In this document: one piece after another, positions 22,646 to 34,600 of the stretch
Position numbering within the stretch: the stretch's first letter is position 1
How the letters are laid out: each line of letters opens with the position of its first letter
Assembly: GCF_015278255.1 (NCBI RefSeq)
Contig: NZ_JADIJC010000002.1
Coordinates: forward strand, 333,601-397,600
Reading direction: 5' to 3'
Source of the DNA: Microbacterium hibisci
GTDB taxonomy: Bacteria > Actinomycetota > Actinomycetes > Actinomycetales > Microbacteriaceae
DNA: 64,000 nucleotides
Position numbers and translations under genes: made by a program
Notes under the pieces: generated by a model
Seen by the model: the letters and a program-made list of their open reading frames with translations, nothing else
What the model was told of the DNA's origin: nothing
Database searches by the model: none

Positions 22646-25600
22646 ATGGTTTGGGGTGAGGGAAGGAAGCGCTCTCGGAGCGCGGCGTTCGGCATGCTCG
22701 CATATGCGACGGCGATCGCCGTCGCGGTGAGCCTGGCCGTCCCCTTCAGCGCGCCCGCCGTCGCGTCTCCCACGACCGTCGCCCCATCGCCTGCGGCTGC
22801 GGAGCGGGCACCCGAATCGGCGCCCGAGCCTTCCGTGAGCGGGCCTTCGGCCGCGAACGAGTCGTCCGGCACCGCCGAGATGGTGGGTTCGCCGGCGGCG
22901 CTGAACGTCCGGCCCTTCGAGGTCGTCGATGGAGTCGCTCCGGCCGAGCCCGCGCCGACGGAGCCTGCGCCGGCCGAGCCCGCGCCCGCGCCCGCCGCGC
23001 CGGTCGAACCTGCGCCGGTCCCCGAGCCTGCTCCGGTCGAGCCTGCTCCGGCCGAGCCCGCGCCAGCCGAGCCTGCTCCGGCCGAGCCGGCGCCCGCCGA
23101 ACCCGCACCCGCAGCGCCTGCCGGGACTGCGCCGGCCGGCCCTGCGCCGGCAGCTCCCGTCGAGCAGGCTCCGGCCGCTCCGGTGGCACCGGCCCCTTGG
23201 CACCTCGCCATGTCGGGCACATTCGCGACGCTGGTGTTCCACGGTGACGGCACCGTCACCTTCGAAGGGGTGACCCGGTCGCTCGCGGAGATCTCCGAGA
23301 TCCGCGTGACGGGCACCGGCGGCGACGACACGTTCACCATCCACTTCGGCGGCGCGCAGCCGGCCATCGTCGTCGGCTTCGACGGCGCTGCCGGGTTCGA
23401 CACGCTCGCGATCGGCGGCGGAGGCGGCTTCGCGTCGAACCCCGTCGACGGGTCCAGCGGCGTCATGCAGTTCGGCGCGACGCGCGTCGAGTACGCCGGC
23501 ATCGAGCCCATCGTCACCGACAACGACGCCGGCGCGGGCGTCGACTTCGCCCTGGCCGACGGCGCCGATCAGGCCGTCCTCGAGGAGGGCCCCGCCGCCG
23601 GGCAGCTGCAGCTGCGCAGCGCGAACGGCACGTTCGAGACCACGGTGTTCAACGCTCCGGTCGGAGCCGGCACGGTCCTCAAGATCTCGGGCGGCGGCGG
23701 GTACGACACGCTCACCGTGAACGGCATCATCGATCTGCTGAACGCGGCGTTCGAGGCGTACTTCGAGTCGATCGTCTTCCAGAACGCGCAGGTCACCGCG
23801 GCGTCGGTCACGGCGGTCGCCGAGGAGACCAACACCGCGGGCATCCCGTTCGACGTCGCCGACTGCACCGACTTCGACGACTTCTCGATCCTCGGCTGCC
23901 TCGACCAAGACGCGAACACGTCGGTGATCGTCGACGGCGGGTCCCTCACCACAGGCGATCTGATCATGACCGCCACCTCGACCGTCAATCCGGACACGAG
24001 TGCGGCCACCGCGTACGCGGTGATCGTGAACTCGAGTGCGAATGTCGAGGTCAAAGGCGGGGCGAGCATCGTCGCGAACGGCGACCTGACCGCCACCGCG
24101 ACGTCGAACGTGGGCGCCTTCACGCTGAACAAGCAGTACGGCGATGCCGCTTTCGTGACCTCGAATGCCACCGTCACCATCGGCGGCACCTCGTCGGTCA
24201 CCGTCGCAGGAGCCGCGACGATGAGCGCGACCTCGACCGTCACCGCATCCGCTGTGCCGCAGACCGACAGCTCGAAGCAGGAGTCGGCCGGCAGCTTCGA
24301 CGCCGCCGTCGCCGTCCTGTGGACCACGGCGAACGTCGTCGCCAAGATCACAGGGGCCGCCCGGATCGCCGTGACGGGAGCCCTCGGCATCGCCGCGGCG
24401 AACACCGCGACGCTGACGGCGACCGGCGACGCGCACCAGGCGGCCAGCGGCGCGGGCGTGGCGGTCGTCCACCTGTCGCAGTCGACGGACGCCGCGATCG
24501 AGACGACCGACGCGACCGGGGTGTCTGCGGCATCCGTCGACGTCCTCGCCGAGCAGACCGCGAACGTGACGGCGACCGCCACCGCCAGCAAGGGCGGCGC
24601 GACCCAGTCGAACAAGAGCCAGAACAGCCCCAGTCGCGGAGCGGGGCAGTCCAACACCGGCAGCAGCGCGAGCGGCGGAGGCGACATCGACATCGCGGCG
24701 GCGTTCGGGCTCGCTCACGTCGAGACCGACACACGGGGCCGTGCCGTCGGCGCGAAGATCGTGACCACGGGCGCGCAGGCCTACCGGGCGCACGCCAAGA
24801 ACACCATCGCCGTGACCGGGAACGGCGGCACCACCGACGGCTCGGGCGGAGCGAGCGGAGCAGGCGTCGGCATCGGCATCGGCCTGCTGATCCTCGACTT
24901 CGTGACGCGCGCCTATATCTCGGGCGGCGCGCTCGACGCGGCGGGTGGAACGACCGTGGAGGCCGCCGGACCCGACTCGGGCGACTCGTCGTTCACCGCG
25001 ACGGCTGTCTCCGGAGCCAAGCCGGCGTCGGGATCCGTCGCCTTCGCCGGCTCGTTCGCCCTCGCGAAGATCGACACGCTGACGTCAGCGACGCTCGAGG
25101 GCGCGAGCTCGTTCGGCAACCGCGCCGTGACCGTGACGGCCCGAGGCAGCAGCAAGAGCACCGCGCAGGCCACTGCGAAGCAGGAGCTCGGCGGTGACAA
25201 CGGCAGTGCTGTCGGCGCCGGCGCCTCCGTCGCTCTGACGCTGATCCGCGACGACATCACGGCGGCGATCGCTGCCGGCGCTGCGCCCACGGGCATCGCC
25301 GCGCTCACGCTCACCGCCAACGGCACCGACGACGCCACGACCAAGACGGTCGGTGGAGCCGACGGAGGCACCAGCGCGACGCTCACCGGCGTCGCGAGCA
25401 TCGCGATCCACAATGTGCGGACGTTCGCGGGGATCCTGTCCGGCCCCGCTCTCGCACTCGCCTCCCTCGCCGCGACGGCGACGCAGACGGCCAAGGCCAC
25501 GACGTCCGCGATCGGCGCCACGAAGGCCGGCAGCGGCTCGTCGCTCGCCCTCACGATCTCGTTCGCACTGGCGAGCGTCGACCATGAGTCGGAGGCATCC

Positions 25601-28600
25601 ATCGCCCGCGCGATCACGGCGACCGGTCCCGTCTCGCTCGCCGCAGACGGCGTGTCGTCCACCACCACCACAGCTGAGGCCAGCGCGGCCGGTGCGCCCG
25701 GCGAAGGCGCCGGCGGCAACGCGACCAACGACAACGTCAAGACGAAGTCCGATGCGAAGCTGGGGGACGCCGGCAGCAAGACCAAGGGCGGCGCCGGCGG
25801 TGGAACCTCCACGCCCGACCAGAAGAACGAGGACGGCACGTCCGTGTCCGTCGCGGCGGCGATCGCCATCAACCTCGTCACCTCGGTCTCGCGGGCCATG
25901 CTGCTGGCCGGATCCTCGATCACCACGCCGGGTGCGGTCACCTTCGCCGCGACGAACAACACGGATGCCTCGACCACCGCCAAGGGCATCGCGACCAACT
26001 CCGACACGGTCGGCATCGGCGCGGCAGTCGCCGTCAACAAGGTGCGCCTCGTGAACGAGGCGGGTGTTGGGATCGGGGCCTCGCTGCACGCGGCGTCGCT
26101 GGCGGCAGCGGCCACCGTCAAGGCCGACGGCTCGGACGACACGCACACGTTCGAGGCCGTCGCGCAGGCCGGCGCGACCGGCACGGGTGGCACGCTCGGC
26201 GTCGCCGGTGCCTTCGCGATCAACCTCGTCGACGAGGACACGCGGGCCGTGGTAGACGCCGACGACGACCAGAACGCGCCCGACCCGGTCACGCCGCCCC
26301 CGGGCATCGTGCTCACGGGCGGCACCGCGAGCTTCACCGCCGGCTCGAAGAGCAACGACAAGGCGTCCGGCAAGGCGACCCAGTCCGGCGAGGGCACCGT
26401 CGGCATCGGCGCGGCGTTCGGTCTCAACCTCGTCACGCACGAGGTGTACGCGGGCATCGCACCCGCGGCCAACGCGACCCGTGGCCCTCCCGTCACCGGC
26501 GCAGGCGCACTGACCATCACCGCCACGCACGGCGTCACGCTCACCACCGAGGCAGAAGCAGGCGCGGCAGGCGGCGGGGTGTCCATCACTCCTTCGGTCG
26601 CCATCGTCATCGCGACCATCCACACCGCAGCATCCATCGGCACAGGCTCCGCTCCGCTCACCGCGTCGAGCATCACCGCCACCGCCACGCAGACCGTCAC
26701 CGCCGACACCACGGCCAAGGGCTCGACCACCGCCGGCACCACCGCCGGGATCGGCGTCTCACTGGCCCTCGCGATCCTCGATGACATCACATCGACGTCG
26801 GGCAGCGACCGCAGCCTCACGACGGCAGGTGCGGCCTCGTTCACCGCCACGCAGCGCGTCGATGCGAACACGACCGCCAAGGCGTCCGCCCAGGGTGCCT
26901 CGCCTTCCGAGGGCAAGGGCGAAGGCGGAAAGGACGTCAACCAGAAGGCCGACGCCAACCTCGGTCAGGCGAGCTCCACGAAGCAGCAGAACGGCGGCGG
27001 GGCGACGTCGACCTCATCGACGCCGAAGGCCGCGACGAACGACAACAACGGCTCCTCGCTCTCCATCGCGGGTGCGATCGCCATCGCCGTCGTCTCGCCC
27101 ACCGTGCGCGCCCGCTTCGCGAACGGCGTCGCCATCGTCGCGGGAGGGCTCGTCACCCTTCGCGCGCTCGCCGACATCGACTCGAAGGCCGACGCGCGCG
27201 GCGACACGTCGACCAAGGGCGACGTGGGCATCGGTGCCGGCGCTGCGGTGCAGGCGGTCGAGATCACCGTCGACGCGACCACCGGCGCCTCCACCATCAC
27301 GGCGACGGGTCTCGTCGTCGAGGCGGGCATGCTCGACGGCGACACCGACGACGTGGTGCGGCGCTGGGATGCCGCCACGAAGACGTGGATCGTCGTGGAC
27401 TCCGGCGAGCAGCTGCCCGGACCGTCGAAGAACGACACCGCGTACGTCAAGGAGTCCGGCCAGGAGGGCATCTACACGTTCGACGGCTCCAGCTGGTCGA
27501 ACACGACCCCCGGCGCCATCACCGCCGGCGACAAGCTGCCGGCTTCCCCGTCGAATGGGGCACTGTTCCTGCTGCGGGCCGAGAAGGACGGGCACCCGGG
27601 CAACTCGGTCTGGAAGTTCAACGGGACGATCTGGGAGTTCCAGACGGCCGCGGTCTACGCCAAGAAGGACGACCTTCCCAAGGACGAGATCGAAGAAGGC
27701 GACTGGTTCCAGCTGACGAAGCAGGACGGCACGCACGCCGCAGGCTTCTACAAGCGCAACGGCAGCCATGAGTGGGTCCTGCAGGCTGCGACGGTGGGCT
27801 CCGGTGACCGGCTGCCCGCGTCGCCGTCCGACGATCAGCTGTTCCGCCTGTTCGAGCACGAGGTGACCTCCACCGCGCGGGCCGGCGCCAGCAAGTCCGA
27901 CAGCGTCGGAGTCGCCGGCGCGATCGCGATCAACGTCCTCGGTAACCAGACCGAGGCCCTCGTCCCGGCCGGCGCGACGGTCACACTGTCGTCTGCGGCA
28001 TCCGTCATCTCCGCAGAGAGCAACGAACGGGATGCCGCGACCGCGACCTCGCAGTCAGCGCAGGGCAAGGCGACCGGCGTCGGCGCGGTGTTCGTGCTGC
28101 AGGTCGTCGACGGCAGCGATGTCCTCGCCGAGATCCAGGACGGCGCCGCTCTCACCGGCGGCACCGGGCTGGCCATCACGGCCCACGGTCTCCGCGAGTT
28201 CATCACGAAGGCCGAAGGCGGCAGCAGCTCCACCGGTGCGGCCGCCATCGCACCCGTAGTCGCCTTGGTGATCAGCGTGGACGACGACGTCACCGCGCGT
28301 CTCGGAGCCGGAGCAGCCACCGATGTCCTCGGGACGCTGAGCGTCACCGCCACTCACCAGCTGCGGATCCGCACGGACGGCAACGCGAAGGCGGCCGGCA
28401 AGAGCGCCGCGGTCGGCGCGATCATCGCCGTGAACGCGGTCGTCGGGTGGGACACCCTCGCCGAGGTCGCGAGGGATGCCTCCGCGACGGCGGTCTCGGT
28501 CGTCGCCGACTCCCTGGCCTTCACCGAGGCGAAGGTGGAGGCATCGGCGGAGGGCGCCGAGGCGAGCGACACCAAGTCGGGCGACCAGAAGTCCACCGAG

Positions 28601-31600
28601 GCTGTCAACGGCGACAAGAACCCGAACACGGCGGGCACGCGCGACGACACCGCGGGCATGCCGACCTCCAACGGCGGCACCAACGGCCAGAACGGCGGCA
28701 ACGGGGCGAACCAGCAGCAGTCCGCGCAGTCGGGACAGTCCGGCAGCGGCAGCAGCGACACCACGGCCGTCGCCGCAGCGGTGGGCGTCAACTGGCTCGT
28801 CGCGACCTCGGCAGCTCGCATTGCCCCGAACGTGACGGTCACCGCGACGACGGGCGAGCTCGTCGTGCGGTCGCTCCTGGCCCAGCGGGCCTACGTCTTC
28901 GCCATCGGCACCGCGATCGACGTCACCAACGGCGGCACGCGCGTGGGCGCCACGATCGGGCTCAACGTGCAGGACGCGACCAACCGCGCGACCATCGGCG
29001 CCGGGACGCACGCGACCGGCCAGACCGGGGTCACCGTCGTGGCCGCAGCTCCCGCCGAGACCCACAACGACTTCATCGTGTGGTCGTTCGCTGCCGCCGG
29101 CGGAAAGAACACGTCCGTGGCCGGCAGCGCGGCGGTGCAGATCCTGCTCCTCAGTTCGGAGGCATCCGTCGGCGCGGGAGCAGAGATCGACGCACCGGCC
29201 GGGGGAGTGACCGTGTCCGCCGCGCAGCCCATGCGGCTGCAGAACCTCGCCATCTCGGGTGCCCTCGGGACCGGGTCGGACGCCGCCGTGGGCGGCGCAT
29301 TCCTCGTCAACTACCTCGAGGTCGACACCCGGGCCTGGGTCGACTCGACGGTCGGATCCGTCACGGAGGTCGACGCATCCGGCGCGATCTCGGTCACCGC
29401 GACGACGACCCTCGACCCGATCGCGCCCGACCTGCCGGACCCCTTGAAGGGCAAGGTCGACATCCCCGCCGTGAGCAACATCGCGATCGCCGGCGGCGCG
29501 ACGCAGGGGACCGCGGTCGTGGGGGCGTTCATCGTCAACATCTTCAATCTGCAGACGCGCGCGTGGATCGGCAACGGTGCGCAGCTGAATCAGACGGGCG
29601 CCGTGGGCGGCGCCGGGCAGCACGTCGCCGTCTCGGCGAGCGACGCCGTCACGGTCGTCGATGCCTCCGGCGCGCTGGCCCTCAGCATGGACTCGTCGAG
29701 CGTCGGCATCACCGTCGCCGTCGAGATCTCCAACTCCGATGTCCGCGCCTGGATCGGCGACCAGGCCGCGGTGCGCGCCGGCGGGGACGTGAGGGTCGAG
29801 GCCACGTCGAGCGAGGACTGGTTCGTTCTCGCGGTGTCGGGTGGTGTGACGATCAGCGGCAGCGTCGCGGCGACCGGAGCGGTGCTGGTGATCGTGGCGA
29901 ACCAGGGCGGCAGCGACCCGCAGACGCTCGCCCGCATCGGGCAGTCGACGGTGCGGGCCAACGGAGACCTCGCCGTGCACGCGAAGAAGACGGTCGTCGC
30001 GAAGCTGTCCAGCGGCAACATCGCCGTCTCGGGCAGCGGCACGGGCGTCGGCGCGTCGGTGACGGTGAACGTCCGCGACAACCACGTCACCGCCCAGATC
30101 GCGGGCGGTGCCGATGTCCAGGCCGCCGGGGACACTCTCGTCAAGGCGGAGCAGTCCGGCGACTTCCTCCTCTTCGCCGTCGGCGGCGCGGGCGGCAACT
30201 CGGTCGGCGTCGGCGGATCGGTCACTGTCAACGTCCTGACCGACACCACGAGCGCGAGCATCGGCGACGGGGCGAAGGTCAACTGCGTGGGGGCTTCGTG
30301 CGTCAACGCGAACCCCAGCCTCACGCAGGACGTCGTGGTGCAGGCGTCCGACGAAACCACGGTCCTCGCGCTCGCCGGCGTGCTGGCGGTCGGCGGGACA
30401 GCGGGCGTCGGCGTCGGCGTCGACGTCGAGGTCGTCCACAAGACCACGCAGGCGAACGTCGGCAGCGGCGCCGTCGTGAACGCCAACGGCGACGTCGTGG
30501 TGAGCGCGACCTCGTCCGAGCAGATCGACTCGATCTCGGCGGGCGGCTCGGTCGGCGGCACCGCCGCGGTCACCGTCAACGCTGCGGTCCCCGTCATCAC
30601 CGTCACCACGAAGGCCTGGATCGGAGCCTCTGCCACCGTCGTCGCAGGCGGCAACGTGATCGTGGCCGCGGCCGACGACTTCACGCTCTTCACGATCGCG
30701 GGCAACATCTCCGTGGCAGGGACGGCGGCGGTGGGCGCCGGCGTCGCGGTGCCGGTCGTGACGAAGACGACGCACTCGTGGATCGGCGACGGCGCACGTG
30801 TGACGTCGCGGGCGCTGGCCGGGCACATGACGCACACGACGGTGTCGTCGGGGCCATTCAACCCCGCGGGCGCCGACACCCGCTTCGATCCGCGCGCCAC
30901 CCTCGGCGGCTACCCGACGCCCTACCCGCACAGCCCCATCAACGGCACCGGTCTCCAAGCCGACGGCGCCACCATCAACCTCGGATACCAGCACGGGTTC
31001 AAGTCCGGGCAGCAGGTCGTGTACGACGCCGGCGGCGGCGCGCCGATCAACGGACTGACCGACGGCGGTACCTACTACGCCATCCCGGTCTCGAGTACCG
31101 CGATCAAGCTGTGCACCCAGCGTGGGCCTCCGCTGTCGCCGGGATCCAACGAATACTCCTGCGCGCCGGGCTCCCTCCTCGGCGGTCTGAGCCTCCCCGC
31201 CGGCGTCAAGATGGGCGAGAACCAGCGGTTCGTGCCCACCACCCAGCCCGGCCTCCCCTCCGACGTATCGCCGCGGTTCACCGCACAGTACGCGGTCGGG
31301 GCCGACTACCTCGTCCTTCCCTACGACCTGACGGTGAACGTCGGCGACCCGGTCATCTACAGCGCCGGCGGCGGCACTCCCATCGGCGGACTCGAAGACG
31401 GCGCGACCTACTACGTCGTCAACGCCGATCCCGACCACTTCCAGATCGCCCGCACCCAGTGCCAGGCCACCGGACTGGCAGACGACTGCAACGGCGTCGC
31501 CGGACCCGTCGTCCCCATCGTCTTCAACTCGACCGGCAACGGCCGCTCGCACAGCATCGTCGGCTCGGGCGAGCTTCCGGCGGCGGATGCCTCGGCCCTC

Positions 31601-34600
31601 GGTCACCAGTCGACCGGCGCACCCGTCAAGAGCGGCTTCGCGGGCGTCGCCGTCACGGCGACCGACAGCACCTACCTCGCCGGCATCGGCATCTCGGCGG
31701 GCGGTTCCGGCACCGCGGCCGTCACGCTCTCGGGCTCGGTGTCCGTCGCCACCGTCCACGTCGAATCGTGGATCGGCGCAGGCGCCCTCATCAACTGCGG
31801 CGACGTCGCGTGCAGCGGCAACGACCCCGCGTCGGCGGGAACCGGCCAGTCCGTCCTGGTGTCGGCATCCAGCTCGTTCGGCACGCTCGGCCTCGCCGCC
31901 GCACTCGCGATCGGCGGAACCGCCGGCGTCGGCGCCTCGGCTGCGGTGCGGGTCATCGACCTCACCACGACGGCCGAGATCCGCGACGGCGCCGTGGTGA
32001 ACGCCCGCGACGACATCGTCGTCGTCGCCCACTCGTCGCTCCGCATCGTGTCGGTCAACGCCGCCGCCGGCGGCGGCACCGTCGGAGTCGCGGGCACGGT
32101 CGGCGTCACCGTCGTCACCACGTCCACCATCGCCCGCACCGGCGACGACGTCGTGCTGCGCGCCGTCGGCGACATCGGCGTGCTCGCCCGTTCCGACGAC
32201 CGCCTGATCCTCGTGACCGCCTCGGTCGCCGCCGGCTACGTCGGCGTCGGCGTGGGCGTCGGCGTCGCGGTCATCGACAAGACGACCAGGGCCGTTGTCG
32301 GGCAGACCAACACCATCGTCGTCGGAGGCCATGGCTCGGGGCTCGGCGGTGTCAGCAACGGCCTCATCTCGGCGGGCGACTTCCCGTCGTTCGGCGAGTT
32401 CCACGGCCTGGCTGTCCAGGCGATCTCGCGCGAGAGCCTGTTCGGGCTCGTCGCGGGCGTCGGCGCCGGCTTCGTCGGCGTCACCGCGAACGTCGGGGTG
32501 AACATCTTCACCGTCGTCACGCAGGCTTACATCGACCTCGGCACGACCGTCAACGCGGCGGGCACGGTGTCGGCGGCTTCCAGCCAGCAGGGCGTCTCGG
32601 TCACCGCCGCCGATCGCTTCGACTCCGTCACGTTCGCCGGCGGTGCCGCGGGCGGCTTCGTGGGCGCGGCGGGCGGCGTCGACATCGGTGTCGCGAGCAT
32701 CGGCGTGACCGCCTACCTCGCCACCGGAACGGATGTGTGGGCGAAGGGCGACGTCGCGGTCAACGCCCTGGGCGTCAAGCACGTGCAGTCGTATGCGATG
32801 AGCGTCGGCGCCGGCTTCGTCGGTGCCGCTGGAGCGGTCTCGGTGTGGTCGATCGGCACGCAGCCGACGGCGTCGTACTCCAGCGACGGCAGCGGGCCCG
32901 ACCGGGGTGAGTGGGCCGGCGACGTCGAGTACCACACCGCCGATGTCGTCACCTTCGGCGGGCAGCGGTACACCGCCAAGCGTGTCAGCAAGGGCGCCCA
33001 GCCGAACAGCTCGCCGGCCGACTGGAGCGCGATCCAGGACACCGACCCGACGAACTACGGCGGCGGTCAGAGCTCGCAGACCGACGCCGACAAGGTGGTC
33101 GCCGGCGGCGGGAGCAGCGGCTGGAAGTCGATCCTCGGCGCTGCACCATCGGGCTCGGGCAGCACCCCGTACGCGACCACGGTGTACGGCACGATGGCGA
33201 GCACCGGCACCGCCGTCGGCAATTCGTCGAACCAGACGTCGCCGACCGCACAGCGCTTCACACAGCCGGCCCCGCCGTCCGGAACATCCGCGGGAATCTA
33301 CGGCAGCGTTCACTCGCAGCTCGCCGGCATCAGCGTCGTCGCGACCGACGAGCTCGTCGTCTTCGCCCTCGCGGGTGCCGTCGCCGGAGGCGTCGGCGCG
33401 ATCGGAGCCGGCGTCACGGTGCTCACGATCGGGCTCGACACGGACGCCGGCATCTACAGCGGGGCGCACGTCGACGCAGCCGGTCGCGTCGACGTCAAGG
33501 CGCTCGCGACCGAGCGCACCACCCAGATCGGCGTCGCGGGGGCCGGAGGCTTCATCGCGATCGCCGGACAGGTGGCGGTACTCAACGATCACGCCCAGCA
33601 GACCGCCCACGTCGACACCGGCGCGTCCGTCGATCGCGCCGACGGCGGGCTGTACGTGAACGCCCGGGCAGACCGCGAGGTGTCGGTCTACGCGATCGGC
33701 GTCACGGTCGGCGCCGGTGCCGCGGGCGTCTCGGTCGCGGTCATCACCATCGACGGCAACGCGCTGGCGAGCGTCGGAGCCGTCGCCCTCGACCACATCG
33801 CCGGCCTCGACGTCCGTGCGTCCGACCGCTTCGTCCCGACCGTGCTGTCGGTCGGCGTCGCGGGGGGCATCGCCGTCGGCCTCAGCGGAGTCGTCGCGGT
33901 CATCACCTACTCCGGCCTCACACGGGCCGAGTCCTTCGCGACCGGAACCGTGGACGGCGACGTCACGGTCGCCGCCTCCGCAGAACGCTCCACCATCGCG
34001 CCGCTGGCCGTCAACGTCTCGACCGGCCTGGTCGCCGTCGGCGTCACCGTGCTGGTCGCCACCAGCGACCGCGACACGGAGGCGGAGCTCGGCGGGAGCC
34101 TCAGCCTCGCGGCCGTCCCGACAGCCGACGTCAGCGTGACCGCATCCGCCGTCAACGCGGTGCAGGCTTACACACCTGGCGTCTCCGTCGGTGGCGCCGC
34201 CATCACCGCCATGGTGCCGATCGCCACGGTGTCGGGTCACACCACAGCGCGCCTGAGCGGCTCCGTGTCGGCCGACGACGTGACGGTGAGCGCCGCGGGT
34301 CGCCAGCAGGCGACCGCGCAGGTCGACGTCGTCGGTGTCGCCGGCGCGGCGTTCAACGCATCGGTCGCCATCGCCGTCGTGACCGACGGTGCGGAGATCG
34401 CGGCCCGCGTCACGGGACCGGCGGCCATCTCCGCCACCGGAGCCGTCGTCGTGACCGCGACGCAGCCGGGTCGCAACGAGGCGATCGCGCTGGTCAACAG
34501 CATCCAGGTCAGCATGGCGTTCTCAGGTGCGGTCGTCATCGCCGACGCGCGGGTCGGAAGCGCGCTCGTCGCCGCGCTCGACGGCGACGTCGTGTCGTCG

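Noticed and set aside
24586..28765. Polar inserts as introns, inteins or frameshift scars
   Set aside because: Each insert stays in frame, has no intein splice motifs, and is flanked by intact strands.
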